A stretch of DNA of 64,000 bases from Silene latifolia (GCF_048544455.1 NC_133537.1:311835738-311899737); one strand, 5' to 3'; shown: positions 22,602 through 34,632, counted from the stretch's first letter. The notes: generated by a model from the sequence alone, not told the origin. Program-made: numbers and translations.

Positions 22602-22615
22602 CAAAGTGGGGGCTC
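22602..22615 (+). promoter_or_regulatory. Polypurine tract of Tat element
   Basis: CAAAGTGGGGGCTC is the usual purine tract of Tat-type elements and is followed by AGTAGATACCTC. The expected LTR start is TGTAGATACC-like, so the first T seems changed to A. Confidence 0.7.
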
Positions 22616-23032
22616 AGTAGATACCTCATTTCTGCACCTCCCGCAAACCACCCGGTGATGATTGGGCCGCATGTTTGGTACGCGGAACGATTTATGACAG
22701 TTCGTAAGTTTATCGCCAAGTGATCGCTCAAACATTTATGTCTACCTCTTAAATGTCATCTACGTGCCGATACGGTCGTTTTGACAGTAATTAGAGTACA
22801 TTTGGTGTCCGGGCCTAAAACCGTCTTTATTTTCTGACAGCCATTAAAATGCCGAGTCGGAATATTCTGGAACGTTCCGGATACTTCTATTCCATATTTT
22901 ATAAATCTTTTAATCTTTGGTAAACAATTTCCCGTAATATTCACACAAAATATTAAGGAAAACCAAATTATTCCGTTATTCCATAAACTAAACACGGAAA
23001 TCTTTCTTCCACAGGAGGAAACCACTTGGGAA

Positions 23033-23092
23033 AGGACGCGGCAGGTGCTGCGCCTCTTCCAAGAGACGCAGTGCATGCTGCGCCTCTTCCCA
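23033..23092. repeat. GGCGCAGC palindromes, units 4 and 5
   Basis: GACGCGGCAGGTGCTGCGCC and GACGCAGTGCATGCTGCGCC, each followed by TCTTCC, lie head to tail in the Tat LTR upstream of a TATA-like box. Confidence 0.75.
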
Positions 23093-23640
23093 AGTCCTTT
23101 TCTGCGTATTTTTCATATCTTTTCATATCTTTTCGAGATTCACTTCCAAAGTTTCTCCGAAAAACCGTACCTCCTCCACGTGATTAGTAAAAATAGAGAC
23201 CTTCGGTCTCACATATTTCTCACATGAGTGTCCGCCCTTCTCTTCTCTCTCTGCATTCTAGACCACGTTCTTACTTTTTGGCGTCTACGTGCTTGAACTT
23301 TCGACCACGTAAGCTCGGATCCTTCTGAGTACCAGCCTCGTTTTGCATGACCAACCAATTTGACCAACTCCACCATAATCAACTTTAATCAATCTGTTTT
23401 AATTCCTCTTACGAGGGCAGTTTCGTCTACATTCGAGTCGAGCATCACTAATCGTTAACTTAGTTCATCTCGTTTCGTCAAACATGTAAGTCTGAGGGTG
23501 TAAATCTCTCTTTTATTCATTGTTATTCATTTATTGCAATCATGTTGTAAGATTTATGTCGAAAATACAATTAAAACAGATTTCCAAAACCCTTTGTTTA
23601 AAACCCTTTTTTACGGATTATCAGAGGACAACCGTCGAGA

Positions 23641-23668
23641 AAGGACGCAGCAACTGCTGCGCCTCTTC
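23641..23668. repeat. GGCGCAGC palindrome, unit 6
   Basis: GACGCAGCAACTGCTGCGCC followed by TCTTCG. A single unit in the middle of the LTR. Confidence 0.75.
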
Positions 23669-24228
23669 GTGAGGGCCCTTGATTTCGCTTCCTTTCTTCT
23701 TCCTTCGTCTTTCGTTGATTCGTTTGTTTTTCTTTTGTTTTCATTTGTTCCTTGTTTTAATATAACAATCTGAACATAATAATTTGACATATAAATTGTT
23801 CATCATTATTAACATATAATTCATCTCATTAATTCCCGACTTAAATCCTGAATAACCAATATTTGCGGGTTTTTCGTCACTAAAGTCAATTCGGTTTTTA
23901 GAAATTCGATTCATTCATATTGGGTTTCTGGAATTTGATCTCTGATATATTCTCACCTGTTTATTATCATATCCATCATTAGTTCATCATTAATAGTTTA
24001 TTTAACCTAATTAATTTGTTTAGTTATTAATTTGTTAATTAATCCTCTTTAACCTTGTAATAATTCGTCCTAATTAGTTTCATCCATGTTTATTGCTTTC
24101 ATGACCGTTAATCGCATGTAAATAATCTGATAATCACTTTCATACGAGTCAAATAATATAATCGATCATTAAAATCACCAACAAATATTAACGACTTGCA
24201 ATTCCGGCTTCACAGCCAAAACTGAGCC

Positions 24229-24293
24229 AAGGAACAGACGTTGTGACTGCTACGCCTCTTCCAGAGGGCGCAGCTCTGCTGCGCCTGTTCCTG
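24229..24293. repeat. GGCGCAGC palindromes, units 7 and 8
   Basis: A decayed unit (GACGTTGTGACTGCTACGCC) and a shorter one (GGCGCAGCTCTGCTGCGCC) in the 3' half of the LTR. Confidence 0.7.
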
Positions 24294-24942
24294 GTTGACG
24301 TCTGTCTCTGAACTCCCGTTTTGCCTTGACCTAATTTATTAGTTTACGTATTTAATTAACTATTATTCGTATTATCACCTAATGATCTGTTCGTTCATTC
24401 ATTTATTCTTTCTTTTCTAAGCTATCCGTTTTAGATGTATTATCGACATAAATCATTAAACCTGATGTAATTATTGTAATTTTCATTATTGTAATTTCTT
24501 TTATTGTATTTATCATTGTACTTTTTATTGCTTGTACGTTTTCACATGTAATTGAACTTAAATCCCGATTCGACCTAATTGTATGCTAAATTAATTGTTT
24601 ACCGACTTAGTATTAATTCTCACATGTTAGGATTAAAACGTTGGATGTTGCATTGCATGCATATAATCGACAATATATCGAGTATAGATAACTTCCCTAA
24701 TCATTAGTAGAGGCCGCTATCGAGGCGGGCGGGATTAGGTGTTCGATCAAAAGAGCTTCCTAATACATACCCTCACCCCTTACTCCAGATCTCTGTGAAC
24801 ATCCGTATTCATTGGCATCCACGAGAGTCATTCTAGACATAGAATGCTAAGGGTAACGAGTTCTTGGTGTTCATGTCACTACTTTGTGTCTTGACATGGC
24901 ATGAAGTATTCGAACGGTTTCCAATTTTCCACAATAAATTGG

Positions 24943-24954
24943 TGGCGACTCCAC
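24943..24954 (+). promoter_or_regulatory. Primer binding site, tRNA-Arg type
   Basis: TGGCGACTCCAC directly follows the LTR. TGGCGACTC matches the complement of a plant tRNA-Arg 3' end and is the usual Tat/Ogre primer site. The sequence to about 24990 looks like the start of a 5' leader and is then cut off. Confidence 0.65.
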
Positions 24955-24990
24955 AAATGCAAACGCTTGTTTCCCAAGCGCCCCCGTGTC

Positions 24991-26216
24991 CACAGTTATG
25001 TTGGGTGAGATATGTATGATCGGTCGGATATTAATTGCGTAGTAATCCGGCAGATTGTTTGGATTTGGGTGACGCACAGTCTTGAGTGAAATACAACAGG
25101 GGTTGATGAATATGTTGAATAATTGAAAAGTTGTTTAGGAGATTTGGAGTTAGTGTATCATTGATTATTTAGTACGGAGTAGTATTTGGTTTCATTGTCA
25201 ATTGTGAAGACTTAGGTTGATAAGAGTTTATAGGATGAGGAATTGAGCTGTGTACGTAATTAATGGATTGCTAGTAGCATTATCGTTGGCTATCTTACGG
25301 AGAGAAGCACTTTGCTTTTATTTTGGTTATCAGGATTTGCACATACTTTGATAGAAGTATTGTATTTTAAATTGTCTTTCCTTTGACCGAGACACGTGGG
25401 TGAGTAGCTTGGAGTTTTATACTCTAAGTATTGAGCACGGTTCTTTGAACCTTTGACAATATCGATATTGAAATTGAGATGAATATTGGTTACTGGTATT
25501 GAGTTATGAGTTATGGGGCCTTTGAGCCGAGTTATTTTATAGTGCAGTGTGACCATGGTTATTAAGTTGTTTGAGTTTGAAATCGATATGGAGATGAAAA
25601 TATTGTTTAGCAGTTTTACGGCCAGTTCACTCACCCCTTGTCCTGGTCTTAGGGTAGATGATGAGATTGCGATACGTGGTTGCTTTTCGAGTATTATATT
25701 ATGAGACAAAGTAATAAGTAAGACGGAGTAATAAGCTGAGACTTGGTTAATTATAGAGGCGAGGAATGAGTACTTTATTAAAGGAATAAGTTTGGAATTA
25801 GTTTGAGTTTGGTTATCGGGGAGTGTTTTTATTATTCTGTTTGTTTATTTTTATGTTTACGTGTTTGTGTTTCCGCGCCATGACCAAAAACTATACTGCT
25901 TATATTAAAGCATTATCTGTTACTCAGCTCCACGGCTGACGTGTTTTCTCCCTTCGGGGTTACCCGTCATGGTGGTAGTTCCTTTCTGTCTTCTGGTTTT
26001 TTTTCAGGTTACTTTCGCTGCAGTTCAAAAGGATTTTATTTCAAGTGAATATTTTATTTAAAGTTTTGTAAAAGTTTGTTTACATTTTTTATTATTTTAT
26101 ATTTAAAAGGATTTGTAATAAGAGACTGTGTATATTGATTATAATACCTCTCTATTTTGGCTCAGTATTTTATATAATTATAAGTTTTTAATTAGCCAAA
26201 AATGAGGGGTGTTACA
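24991..26216 (-). repeat. Probable chromovirus-type LTR
   Basis: On the minus strand the segment starts TGTAACACCCC, the typical Tekay-type LTR terminus, directly after an RNase H frame ending DALSRKSM. The other end is less clear; ACTGTGGACA at 24991-25000 would give a TG...CA pair. Length is about 1.2 kb. A TATAAAAC box lies at 25412-25421 on the minus strand. It may be the 3' LTR of the chromovirus after loss of integrase, or a separate solo LTR. No coding frame. Confidence 0.5.
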
Positions 26217-27927
26217 GCATCGACTTCCTGCTTAAGGCATCGGCCACCACATTGGCTTTCCTTTCATGGTATACTATCTCCATGTCATAATCCCCAATGA
26301 GTTCAATCCATCTTTTTTGCCTCATGTTCAACTCCTTTTGGGTGTAGATGTATTTCAAACTCTAGTGATCGGAAAATACCTTAAAGGTAGCTCCATACAA
26401 GTAGTGCCTCCAAATCTTCAAGACAAAGACAACGGCTCCCAAATCTTGATCATGTGTTGGGTAATTCTCTTCATAGGACTTCAATTGCCGCGATGCATAA
26501 GCAATGACTCTACCATTTTTCATAAGCACACATCCCAAACCATTCTTCGAAGTGTCGGTATACACCTCAAAGTTTTCACCCCCTTCCTGGAAGGCTAACA
26601 CTGGGCCGTGGTTAGGCGTTTCCTTTAGGGTCAAGAACACCGTCTCACAACTCCCGTCCCACTTGAAACGGTTTTCTTTTCTCATCAATGATGTCAAAGG
26701 TCTAGCGATCTTGGAGAAGTCTTTCACGAACCATAGATAATACCCGGCTAGACCTAGGAAACTTTGAATCTCCGCCACATTCTTGGGTGCTACCCACTTA
26801 GACACGGCCTTAATCTTTGTAGGATTCACGTCAACTCCTTCTCTTGATATCACTTAGCCTAGGAAAGCCACCTTCTCCAACCAAACTCAAACTTACTAAG
26901 CTTTGCATATAGTCGGTGCTCCCTCAAGGTTTTCAACACGATTCTTAAGTGCTCTTCATGCTCCTCCTTGGTTTTAGAGTAGACCAAAATATCATCTATG
27001 AACACCACTACGAACTTGTCCAAGTACGAACTAAACACCCTATTCATGAGATCCATGAACGCGGCCGGGTCATTCGTCAACCCAAATGGCATCACTACAA
27101 ACTCATAATGCCCATATCTTGATCTAAATGCGGTGTTTGGAATGTCCTCATCTTTAATCTTCAATTGATGATAGCCTAACCTTAAGTCAATCTTTAAAAA
27201 TACTCCAGCTCCACTAAGTTGGTCAAATAGATCGTCGATTCTTGATAAAGGATACTTTTTCTTGACGGTGACGTCATTCAACTCCCGATAGTTGATACAT
27301 AACCTCAAAGTCCCGTCCTTCTTCTTCACAAATAGAACCGGTGCTCCCCATGGCGAAACACTGGGTCTAATGTACCCCTTATCTGCCAATTCCCAAAGTA
27401 TCTTCTTCAATTCCCTAACTCTTTTGGACCCATCCGGTACGGGGCCCTAGAGATTGGTCTCGCTCCCGGTTTCAAGTCCACCCCGAATTCTACTTCTCTT
27501 GGTGGAGGTAATCCGGGCAACTCCTCCAAAAATACATCCTCAAATTCTCCCACTACCGGTATCTCTTGAGCTTGTGGCCTCTCCATGCTAGTGTCCCATA
27601 CATGACACAAAAGCATAGGACAACCTTTCTTTAAACATGTCTTTAAGGTCATCACCAAAACGAGTTTCACCTTGGGCTTGACCAAGTAACCCTTGTTTGA
27701 TACCCTAACACCTTTGGGTCCTTTCAAAGCTATTTTATTTTGGTGACAATCTAGATTGGCTTTCTTCTTACTTAGTCAATCCATTCCTAAAACTACTTCA
27801 AACCCCTCCAAAGGAAATTCAAAAAGATTTACCGGAAATTTTGTCTCGTGTACCAAAACCGACACCTCTTTATACACCATTGAACATAGAATAGACTCTC
27901 CCGAAGGTAGGGACACGTCATCATTAT
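26217..27927 (-). pseudogene. pol: Chromovirus T1 RT and RNase H, integrase missing
   Basis: Minus strand. The 5' part (27927-27411) holds the protease tail (PLEGFEVVLGMD) and linker ([24 protein letters not shown]). RT follows (27410-26859) with [38 protein letters not shown] and [11 protein letters not shown] short frameshift lies near 26858. The RNase H part (26853-26362) has [14 protein letters not shown] and [17 protein letters not shown], ends at a TAG after FSDH, and then continues in frame to [11 protein letters not shown]. Integrase is absent, because LTR-like sequence begins at 26216. The motif set is that of Tekay/Del chromoviruses. The solo LTR at 27933 separates this part from gag-protease. 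Confidence 0.85.
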
Positions 27928-27932
27928 CTAAT

Positions 27933-29183
27933 TGATGAGTCATAATTATATACATATTTATGTCTCACCTTAATTGCTTTTGATACGGTTTTCGTGCTAA
28001 ATTATATTATTTACATGCCTTTTATGTTAGAATGTCGATACTTCCGCTATTCGATGTTTAATGCAGAAATGATACATTTAAGGAGCAAAGGAATGAAATG
28101 GGCATCGCGGAGTAGGCGTGAAGGAATACACGAAGCATGGCACGGGAATCCATAAGAATGAAGGAAGAGAAGTTAAGAAGACAACACGAAGAAAAGGGCT
28201 GAAATAAGTTAGTGCCTCGATCAACTGGAGCTGCGCTCGATCGAGGAAGCATGTACTCGATCGAGGAACCGCTTGATTCCATATTTTCCGCAATTTTCTT
28301 TAAGTCGGTTATGTTTATTATAAATACCCAAATCGTACCCTAGTTTATTTTACGCTTTATTTTACTTAGTTTCGTATTGCTACCCTACAAAACTCTCAAA
28401 ATACTTTTAGCTTAGATTATTGTTCTTACTTTTGGATCTGAATTCCGTTCTTCATTATTCGTTAAGGTACTTAATCTTTCTTCATTAATTATTAATTTAG
28501 TTCATGCTATTATTTCTATGCTCGTATTTATTGTCTTTAATTATGTCTTCATCAATTATTGTTGTTGTTCTTCCCTTTAATATGAGTACCTAATTCTCTT
28601 ATCTAGGGTGAATGGAGATCTAGGTTGTTAGAAGGGGGAATTAATTAATGAATTGATAGTTAAAATTGCTTATTCGTTGTTGTTCAGTTTATTGTTCTTC
28701 ATCTAGTTAGTTAATTACTGGCCAGGGTTAATTGATTAGTATTGCAAATTGAGACTTTCACCGACTGGGTTATAATCAATATAGGCTGCGATAACTTAAT
28801 AGAGATAATTTAATGATAGCGATTGCATGTTAAATTAGATCTAAAGGAATATTGAATCGATCGATCATATAACCTTAAGCAAGATAATTAGCTTTATCAA
28901 TAGGTTAAGTCTCACCCTCGAATAACTACCTATTCAACCAAAACCCTAGACTTCTTAATATTATTGTTATTCATCTTTATTTCACTTGTTATTAGTTGTT
29001 AGAAACCAAACATTCAAAACCCCCATAAAATTTGGTTACTTTAAGGCGATCTAAATATAAACAAAGTAGATTAATTACCTCGCCTCCTTGTGGATACGAT
29101 ACCTTACTTACCGCTAGCTATTTGTTAGTAGTATTATAGGATTTATTTTGATTAAGGCCAAACGACTGAAAATAACCTTATCA
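27933..29183 (+). mobile_element. Solo LTR, Athila-like, with TSD CTAAT
   Basis: A 1251-bp segment starts TGATGAG and ends TTATCA. It is flanked by CTAAT at 27928-27932 and 29184-29188. It has no internal region. Motif units CTCGATCGAGG lie at about 28216-28269, then TATAAATA at 28319-28326. The end, with CTTGTGGATACGATACC, resembles Athila LTR ends. It sits inside the protease gene of chromovirus T1, in opposite orientation. It is most simply the product of LTR-LTR recombination. Confidence 0.85.
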
Positions 29184-29188
29184 CTAAT

Positions 29189-30143
29189 TCATCCTCCCCC
29201 AAACCTAGGGTCAACACATGACTCTTGGACATAAAATAAAGTGTCGCTCCCGAGTCAAATAAAATGAAATAAAGAGGAGAATTAATAAGAAATGTACCGG
29301 AGACCACATGAGCATCCTCCTCGGCGCTTTTCTTGTCCGTGGCAAAGAGTTTGCCACTAGCCTTGGGCTCTCCTTGCACCGTGCTTGCCGAGTTGGTTGG
29401 CCTAACCCCCGAAGTGTTGCCTCCAATGTAGCTTGCTGCCCTTGATGGTACTCCTCAGTTGAAATTTCCACGGTTGATTCCGCCATTATAGGTCGAGTTG
29501 GCATTCCTTTGGTTGCTCCATGCGCCCGAGTTCCGGTTGCTAGCTCCACTTTGAGAAGGGGTGAGGTAATAGTTTCCTTGCCCAAACCTCTGGTTGGGGC
29601 CCTTTGGAGTACTAGTACACTCATTTCTCTTATGGTCATGGCCACCACAATTATAGAATCTCAAACCACCACCTTCACTAGCGGCCCCTCTTCATAGCCA
29701 TCCGGCTTCCCAAAGCCACTCTATTGAGATCCTCCCGAATAAGACTTAGCTTGATTGTAGTTAAACTTCTTTGATTAGTTTCCCCCGTCTTCACTTTCGG
29801 TCTTCCGCTTTTCTCCGAACCTTTCCTTGGTATCCTTAGTCATATTGAGAAGCCTCTCCACATTTCTGGCCCTAGCATATACTTCCTTCAAACTAGACAA
29901 TTCACCCGGCGAAAGTTTCTCCAAGATTTTGGCTGTCAATCCCCCTTCAAACTTAAGGGCCAAATGAGATTGGCTAAGATGAAGGTCTTCCACATAGGTG
30001 GCGATCTCGTTGAAACAAATATAGTAGTCTTGCACCGTCATTGCCTCGGTCATTACGAACCGATCGAACTCCGCCCGGGGTCTACATCTAACGTGCTCGT
30101 AAATGAACTCATTCCTCATCTCCATCTTGTAGTCGGCCTATAG
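29189..30143 (-). pseudogene. gag: Chromovirus T1 gag C-terminal part and protease
   Basis: Minus strand. Gag (from 30138) reads ADYKMEMRNEFIYEHV and continues to VERLLNMTKDTKE (29775). A stop and frameshifts follow. A zinc knuckle NCGGHDHKRNEC (about 29650-29610) lacks its first cysteine. Protease begins near 29300 with ILFDSGATLYFMSKSHV and is cut at 29189 by the solo LTR. The N-terminal part of the same gag lies 14 kb away at 44263-44647, separated by the LTR-B insertion. Several frame changes make it inactive. Confidence 0.8.
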
Positions 30144-30172
30144 TGTAATACTACGGTTTTCTGTACTGTTGG

Positions 30173-30320
30173 GTACTCTATCGAGTGAGGCTTACTCTGT
30201 CGAGTAAGTGTTTTGTGATTTCGAAATAGTGTTCTGCTGACGGGTACTCGATCGAGTAAGTGGGTTACTAGATCGAGTAAGTGGCACTCGATCGAGTAAG
30301 TGGCACTCGATCGAGTAAGT
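30173..30320. repeat. CTCGATCGAG array in LTR-B (+)
   Basis: Six units such as TACTCGATCGAGTAAG, GCACTCGATCGAGTAAG and the diverged TACTCTATCGAGTGAG. The last lies 50 bp upstream of TATATAAG. Confidence 0.85.
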
Positions 30321-30369
30321 CAGTTTTTACGGGTTATTTGCCGGGTTTGATAGCAACGCGTGAAAAGGT

Positions 30370-30377
30370 TATATAAG
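30370..30377 (+). promoter_or_regulatory. TATA box of LTR-B (+)
   Basis: TATATAAG sits 50 bp after the motif array and is followed by a C/T-rich stretch, as in plant LTR promoters. Confidence 0.6.
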
Positions 30378-31017
30378 CTTCTCCGTCAGTTTCTTTTTAC
30401 TTTTACCAAGTTCTAAACATTTTTTATAAGAAAACAAACATCGTTTCATTCTCCTTTCGTATTGCTATCAAATCCAAGGGGCTAGAGTCGTTGGAATTCA
30501 GATTCTTGTGAGCGTCGTATTATGGGTAAAATTCTTGTACAGTTTTTATATCGTTTCATTGATATTAGTTGAAACCCTAATTGGTTAATTTGGGGGTTTT
30601 GTGAGTATTTTGATACTAGATGGTGATTGTATGATTGTGTATTTTATAAGAGGTGATTTCGTAGAGGAACTTTGTTGATTCGCTATTGTGACGGTATTGG
30701 TTATTGCTTTTCAAAGTAGGGTTTCCCTACTCGGTTATTGATTACATAGTTGTTGGTGATGGTTGTGTTTATTGTTGATCTTTATCGTATTGGTATTGTG
30801 TTGGTGTTGTGTTGTATAATTGGTTGCGTAATTGTCTGTGGTTCGCAAGGCGTGTCCTCGGCTGAGTGGAGTCACTTGCGGGAGTGGCTTCACGCCCTTG
30901 ATTCGCCCTTTGTGGAACCTGCCACAGAAGGGTATGTGCACATTAAGGAACATGGGTTATTTCTCGGAATAGATGAGCGGGGATTTGGTGGGTACGGCTG
31001 CGGTCCCCCACTGGAGG

Positions 31018-32650
31018 TGATGCGTGTCCTAAATATGATGCTTTACACCCTCTTTTACACGCATTTCAGATCTCAATTAGGTAGTTTATGCTACTATTTC
31101 CCCTATTTCCGTCTACTTTCGTGTTTTTATGTAATATTGCAGAAATGTGAAGAATCCGGCGGAAATCGAGCCGAATCCGTCCCTAAGTGCTTGGCATAGG
31201 ACCTGACATGAAGTAGTGACTCGAGAGATGAACTTGGTGCGCGTATCAACACCTAAAAGATAGATTTGCGAGAATTTTAGAAGCGGATTACCAGCTACAG
31301 TGGTCTATAGACTGACCTACGCGGTCTATAGACTGTCAGAATGCTGAACAGAAGTCTGCATGAAAGAGGAGCAGTTGATCGACTGATGCCTTGGGTCGAT
31401 CGACCAGAGCACGATTATCAGAAGCTTTTGTACAGCGCATCTTAGTCGATCGACCGGTCTTAGTGGTCGATCGACCGCTATTTTAATCTGACGCAAATTA
31501 AAAGGACGAGAAGTTAGAAGCCCAATTGTAATTAGGTTTTAAGAATAAGAATCACGCTATATTCCTATATAACGTGAACCCTATGTTTCAGAACAGGCAT
31601 CGGGTTATTCTAGGGAATCAATTAGGGTTCATCACACAAAAAAGGTTGAATTTTGATTATTCCATTAGTTTAGAATAATTTTCGTCAATAAAGTTTGCTT
31701 TTCGCAATTGGTTTTGGTCTTTTCCTCTTCAATTCTTCTTTACGGTATTCTTCTATTCCTTTGTTCAGTTTCGTTGCTTTAATTCTTCCATAGTTTAGAA
31801 TTGCTAGTTTAGATTTCCCAAAGCCAAATTCTCGTTTCATGTTAGTTATCTATTTAGTTAATTCAATTATGAATTCAATTGCTTTATTTGTAAATTTTAT
31901 TGTTGTTTTTATCACCATCATGAGTAGCTAAATCCTTTGTGTTAAGATGTAGGGGATCTGTAGGTTAGACGGTTTCGACTTAGGCGACCTGTTATCGGGC
32001 TCGGTCGATCGACTGATCTACATGGTTGATCGACCGCCGCGTGTTAGATTAGCTGCGTCTTATTTAATTTAATTGCTATATTTGACGAATCGAGTGCACG
32101 CGACTAGTTGAATGCTTAGGAATTTACCGAACCGACAGATCGAAAGATGGGGAGGGAAATAGACTACTTAATTAAGATGACTAAATTAATAAGATCGAGA
32201 GGTAAGTTAATTTAGGCTTTAAGTATCATTAATCAAGAACGAAAGTTAGTATTAGTGAGATTTAGGGACCCGTAGCTTAGGCCGAAAGGTTGCTACCTGT
32301 TAAATTGGACCGAGAGGACTTTTTATTTTCCCGTCTAACATGCTTAAAACAGTTTACTTAGAGTTGCCGCCATCGAAATTACAGTGAACCGACCATCTAA
32401 GCATCCTTTTAATATTTGTTTTCATCTATTTTCATCTACTGCTCATTTATTTGTTTTAAGTTTAAATTTTAATTTGATTGCCTTTAGTTATAGAACTGTT
32501 CAAATCAAACCCCCCCTCACAAGTGTTACTTTAGACTAAAATTAGACACCTATTAATTGCATCGCCTCTCTGTGGTTCGACCCTGACTGCCACTAGCTGT
32601 AGTAGTAGTTTCGATTATAAATTTATCTTTGATACTCCACGACGGTATCA
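31018..32650 (+). repeat. 5' LTR of Athila-2
   Basis: 1633 bp, TGATGCGTG to GGTATCA. Four GTCGATCGAC-type units lie at 31372-31482, followed by TATATAA at 31566-31572. Two more units lie in the transcribed part at about 31998-32035. Confidence 0.9.
31566..31572 (+). promoter_or_regulatory. TATA box of Athila-2 5' LTR
   Basis: TATATAA lies 84 bp after the last GTCGATCGAC unit. The 3' LTR has the same box at 40183-40189. Confidence 0.6.
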
Positions 32651-32655
32651 AATTT

Positions 32656-32673
32656 TGGCGCCGTTGCCGGGGA
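32656..32673 (+). promoter_or_regulatory. Primer binding site, tRNA-Asp
   Basis: TGGCGCCGTTGCCGGGGA is an exact complement of the plant tRNA-Asp 3' end, five bases after the LTR. Confidence 0.92.
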
Positions 32674-32784
32674 GGCAATTGTTTAAATTTTTAGTTGTTT
32701 TTATTTTAGTCTTTATCTTAGTTTAAGGGACATCTGTTCCTTAAACTCTTCTCATATTCTACTTATAGTTTCCTCTTATAAGCA

Positions 32785-34632
32785 GGTCACAGGGTGGTGA
32801 ATTACGACCGTTAGATCCTGAGATCGAAAGGACTTTGCGTGAGTTGAGACGATCAACTAGAGTATTGCCGACAGAGGAAGAGATGAGTACTCTGTCCAGT
32901 TACTACGAGAACGAGTTATTTGAGGAGGATCCACCATCGTCTCCTATTTCTACCTCTTCAGCTGAGACCGTTACATCTCCAAATATGGCTGAAGAAGCAA
33001 GTATAGCCAGCCACTCCGAGCCAAAAGCTGAGAATCTCTATAAGGGATTCGCGTTGCCAGCCGGGACGGAAAGAAAATTCGAAGCAAAACCGTCCTACAT
33101 CAACTTGGTTGTGAGAAACCAATTTGGGGGAGCTGCGAATGAAGATGCTGCTAAACATATGGAGATATTCATTGACTACTGTTGTTCCATGCCCCCACCA
33201 GCAGGTGTGACCCAGGACGAGATAAAGGAGACGATGTTCATATTCTCGCTCCGTGATGTCGCTAGGGAGTGGTACCGAGATCTGGATCGAGCTGCCAATA
33301 GGATTACCGATTGGAATTCGCTAGCCCTATAATTTTATAAGAAATATTTCTCTACATCGAAGACCAATACGATTAGAGCTCAGATCACAAGCTTTTAACA
33401 GGGTCCTGATGAAGATTTTCATGAGGCATGGGTCCGTTTCAAGAAGCTGGTGCGATCTATTCCGCGCCATGGGTTTGAGAAATGGTTTATGTGCAACCAG
33501 TTCTATAATGGTCTTTATGATGATCAGAGAGCTGTCCTAGATGCTGCAGCTAATGGGAGATTTCAAGAAAATAGCGGTGAGACAAAGGGGTGGAAAATCA
33601 TCGATGACCTGGCCACCCATAAAGCTGAGCATGGGAATTCTAGAGGAAATCGAGAAGATCGGTGAATCTCCCGTTGTAGCGCAATAGAGGCCCTTCTGCG
33701 AGATTTGACAAGATGGATTTTGGGGATCCCAAAAAGGTGGGATATATAAAGTTAATGCGATTTCGAGACGGTCCCTTTACATGCAAAAGATGTGGAGGAG
33801 AGGGACATGTTTCGGAGTTTTGTACTAGTTTGAATGAAACATGTGCTGCCTTTCAACACTTTAGGCAGACCGGTACTTATCCCGATCCCTCTAATGTCCA
33901 CCCCAATTTGAGGTGGACTAACCAGAATGTCCTTAATCCAGGTCCACAAAGAAGAAAGGCAGCAAAGACAAAATTATGTGCCCCTTCATAAGCGGCAGCA
34001 GATATCAAAAGCCTCCCTATGTGCCTCGAAGTGACAATTTCAAGGTTCGATATTTTCAATTGAAAAACATGTTTTAGAATTTGTCGGGTTTGCTGCAAAA
34101 GGAGTCTCTAGCTAAAGAGACTTCTACAAAAATGTTGGAGAGTCAAATTGCCCAATTGGCAAGCAAAAGTGCAACTAGAGCTCCGGGGCATTTACCGTCG
34201 CAGCCAGATCAAAAAGAGACTCTAAATGCGATTACTTTGAGGAGTGGGTCTACCCTTGATAGGCCTGCTATGGTCAAAGATATTACTGGAAAATATGGGG
34301 CGGAACCGAGTAAGAAAAAAGCTGGAATGAACAATAGCAAGAAAAAGACGATCAGCAGGTACATCAGTCGATCGACTGACACCTGGTCGATCGACTGATC
34401 GGAATAATGATGAAGCACAGTCTGCGGAAGCGATCGATCGACTAACAGACATGGTCGATCGACTGAAGATACGTCTGATCGTGAACCTTTTCGTCCTCCA
34501 ATGCCAGATAACTTGAGGGACTACTTATTTTGGGGTACGACGACTCTGAAATTATCGAGGCAAGATCCAAATGCTGATGGGTCAGTTCCGGTTCCAAAGT
34601 ATGACCCTACGACGGTTAATGGTTCATTCCTA
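32785..34632 (+). pseudogene. gag: Athila-2 gag, copy 1
   Basis: The start should be at about 32785, where ATAAGCAGGTCACAG aligns with the ATGTCTAGAAGGTCA of Athila-1, so the ATG appears mutated to ATA. The frame then shows ELRPLDPEIERTL, LVVRNQFGGAANEDAA and IFSLRDVAREWYRDL. A TAA at 33330-33332 (CTATAATTT against CTAGAATTT in copy 2) breaks it, and further shifts follow. A zinc knuckle CKRCGGEGHVSEFC is at about 33782-33823. From about 32953 onward the copy is repeated at 34633. It is the more damaged of the two copies. Confidence 0.8.

Larger units (their letters stand above)
18088..22615 (+). mobile_element. Tat element, right internal part
   Basis: This is the continuation of the element seen at 1-8030. 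It holds the promoter of antisense gene 1, antisense gene 2, a 66-bp tandem repeat and the polypurine tract. The same GGCGCAGC palindrome family occurs here and in the following LTR, which supports a single element. The stretches 18331-19088 and 21001-21613 outside exons show nothing else I can name. Confidence 0.7.
22616..24942 (+). repeat. LTR of Tat element
   Basis: About 2.3 kb between the polypurine tract and a primer binding site. It contains GGCGCAGC-type units at 23033-23092, 23641-23668 and 24229-24293. A TATA-like TAAAAATAGAG is at 23188-23198, about 96 bp after the first pair. That box resembles the TATAAATAGAG of antisense gene 1. No coding frame is present. Having a PPT on the left and a PBS on the right, it serves as 3' LTR of one unit and 5' LTR of another. 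Confidence 0.65.
30144..31017 (+). repeat. LTR-B, + orientation, first part
   Basis: Starts TGTAATACTACGG after TATAG, which matches the TATGG after 44262 in four of five bases and so is a probable target duplication in T1 gag. It holds six CTCGATCGAG-type units (30173-30320) and a TATATAAG box at 30370-30377. It is interrupted at 31017 by Athila-2 and resumes at 41269. An open frame at 30750-31199 crosses the insertion and is spurious. Confidence 0.75.

Noticed and set aside
30750..31199. 149-codon open frame spanning 31017
   Set aside because: It crosses the Athila-2 insertion border, so it cannot be an ancestral gene.
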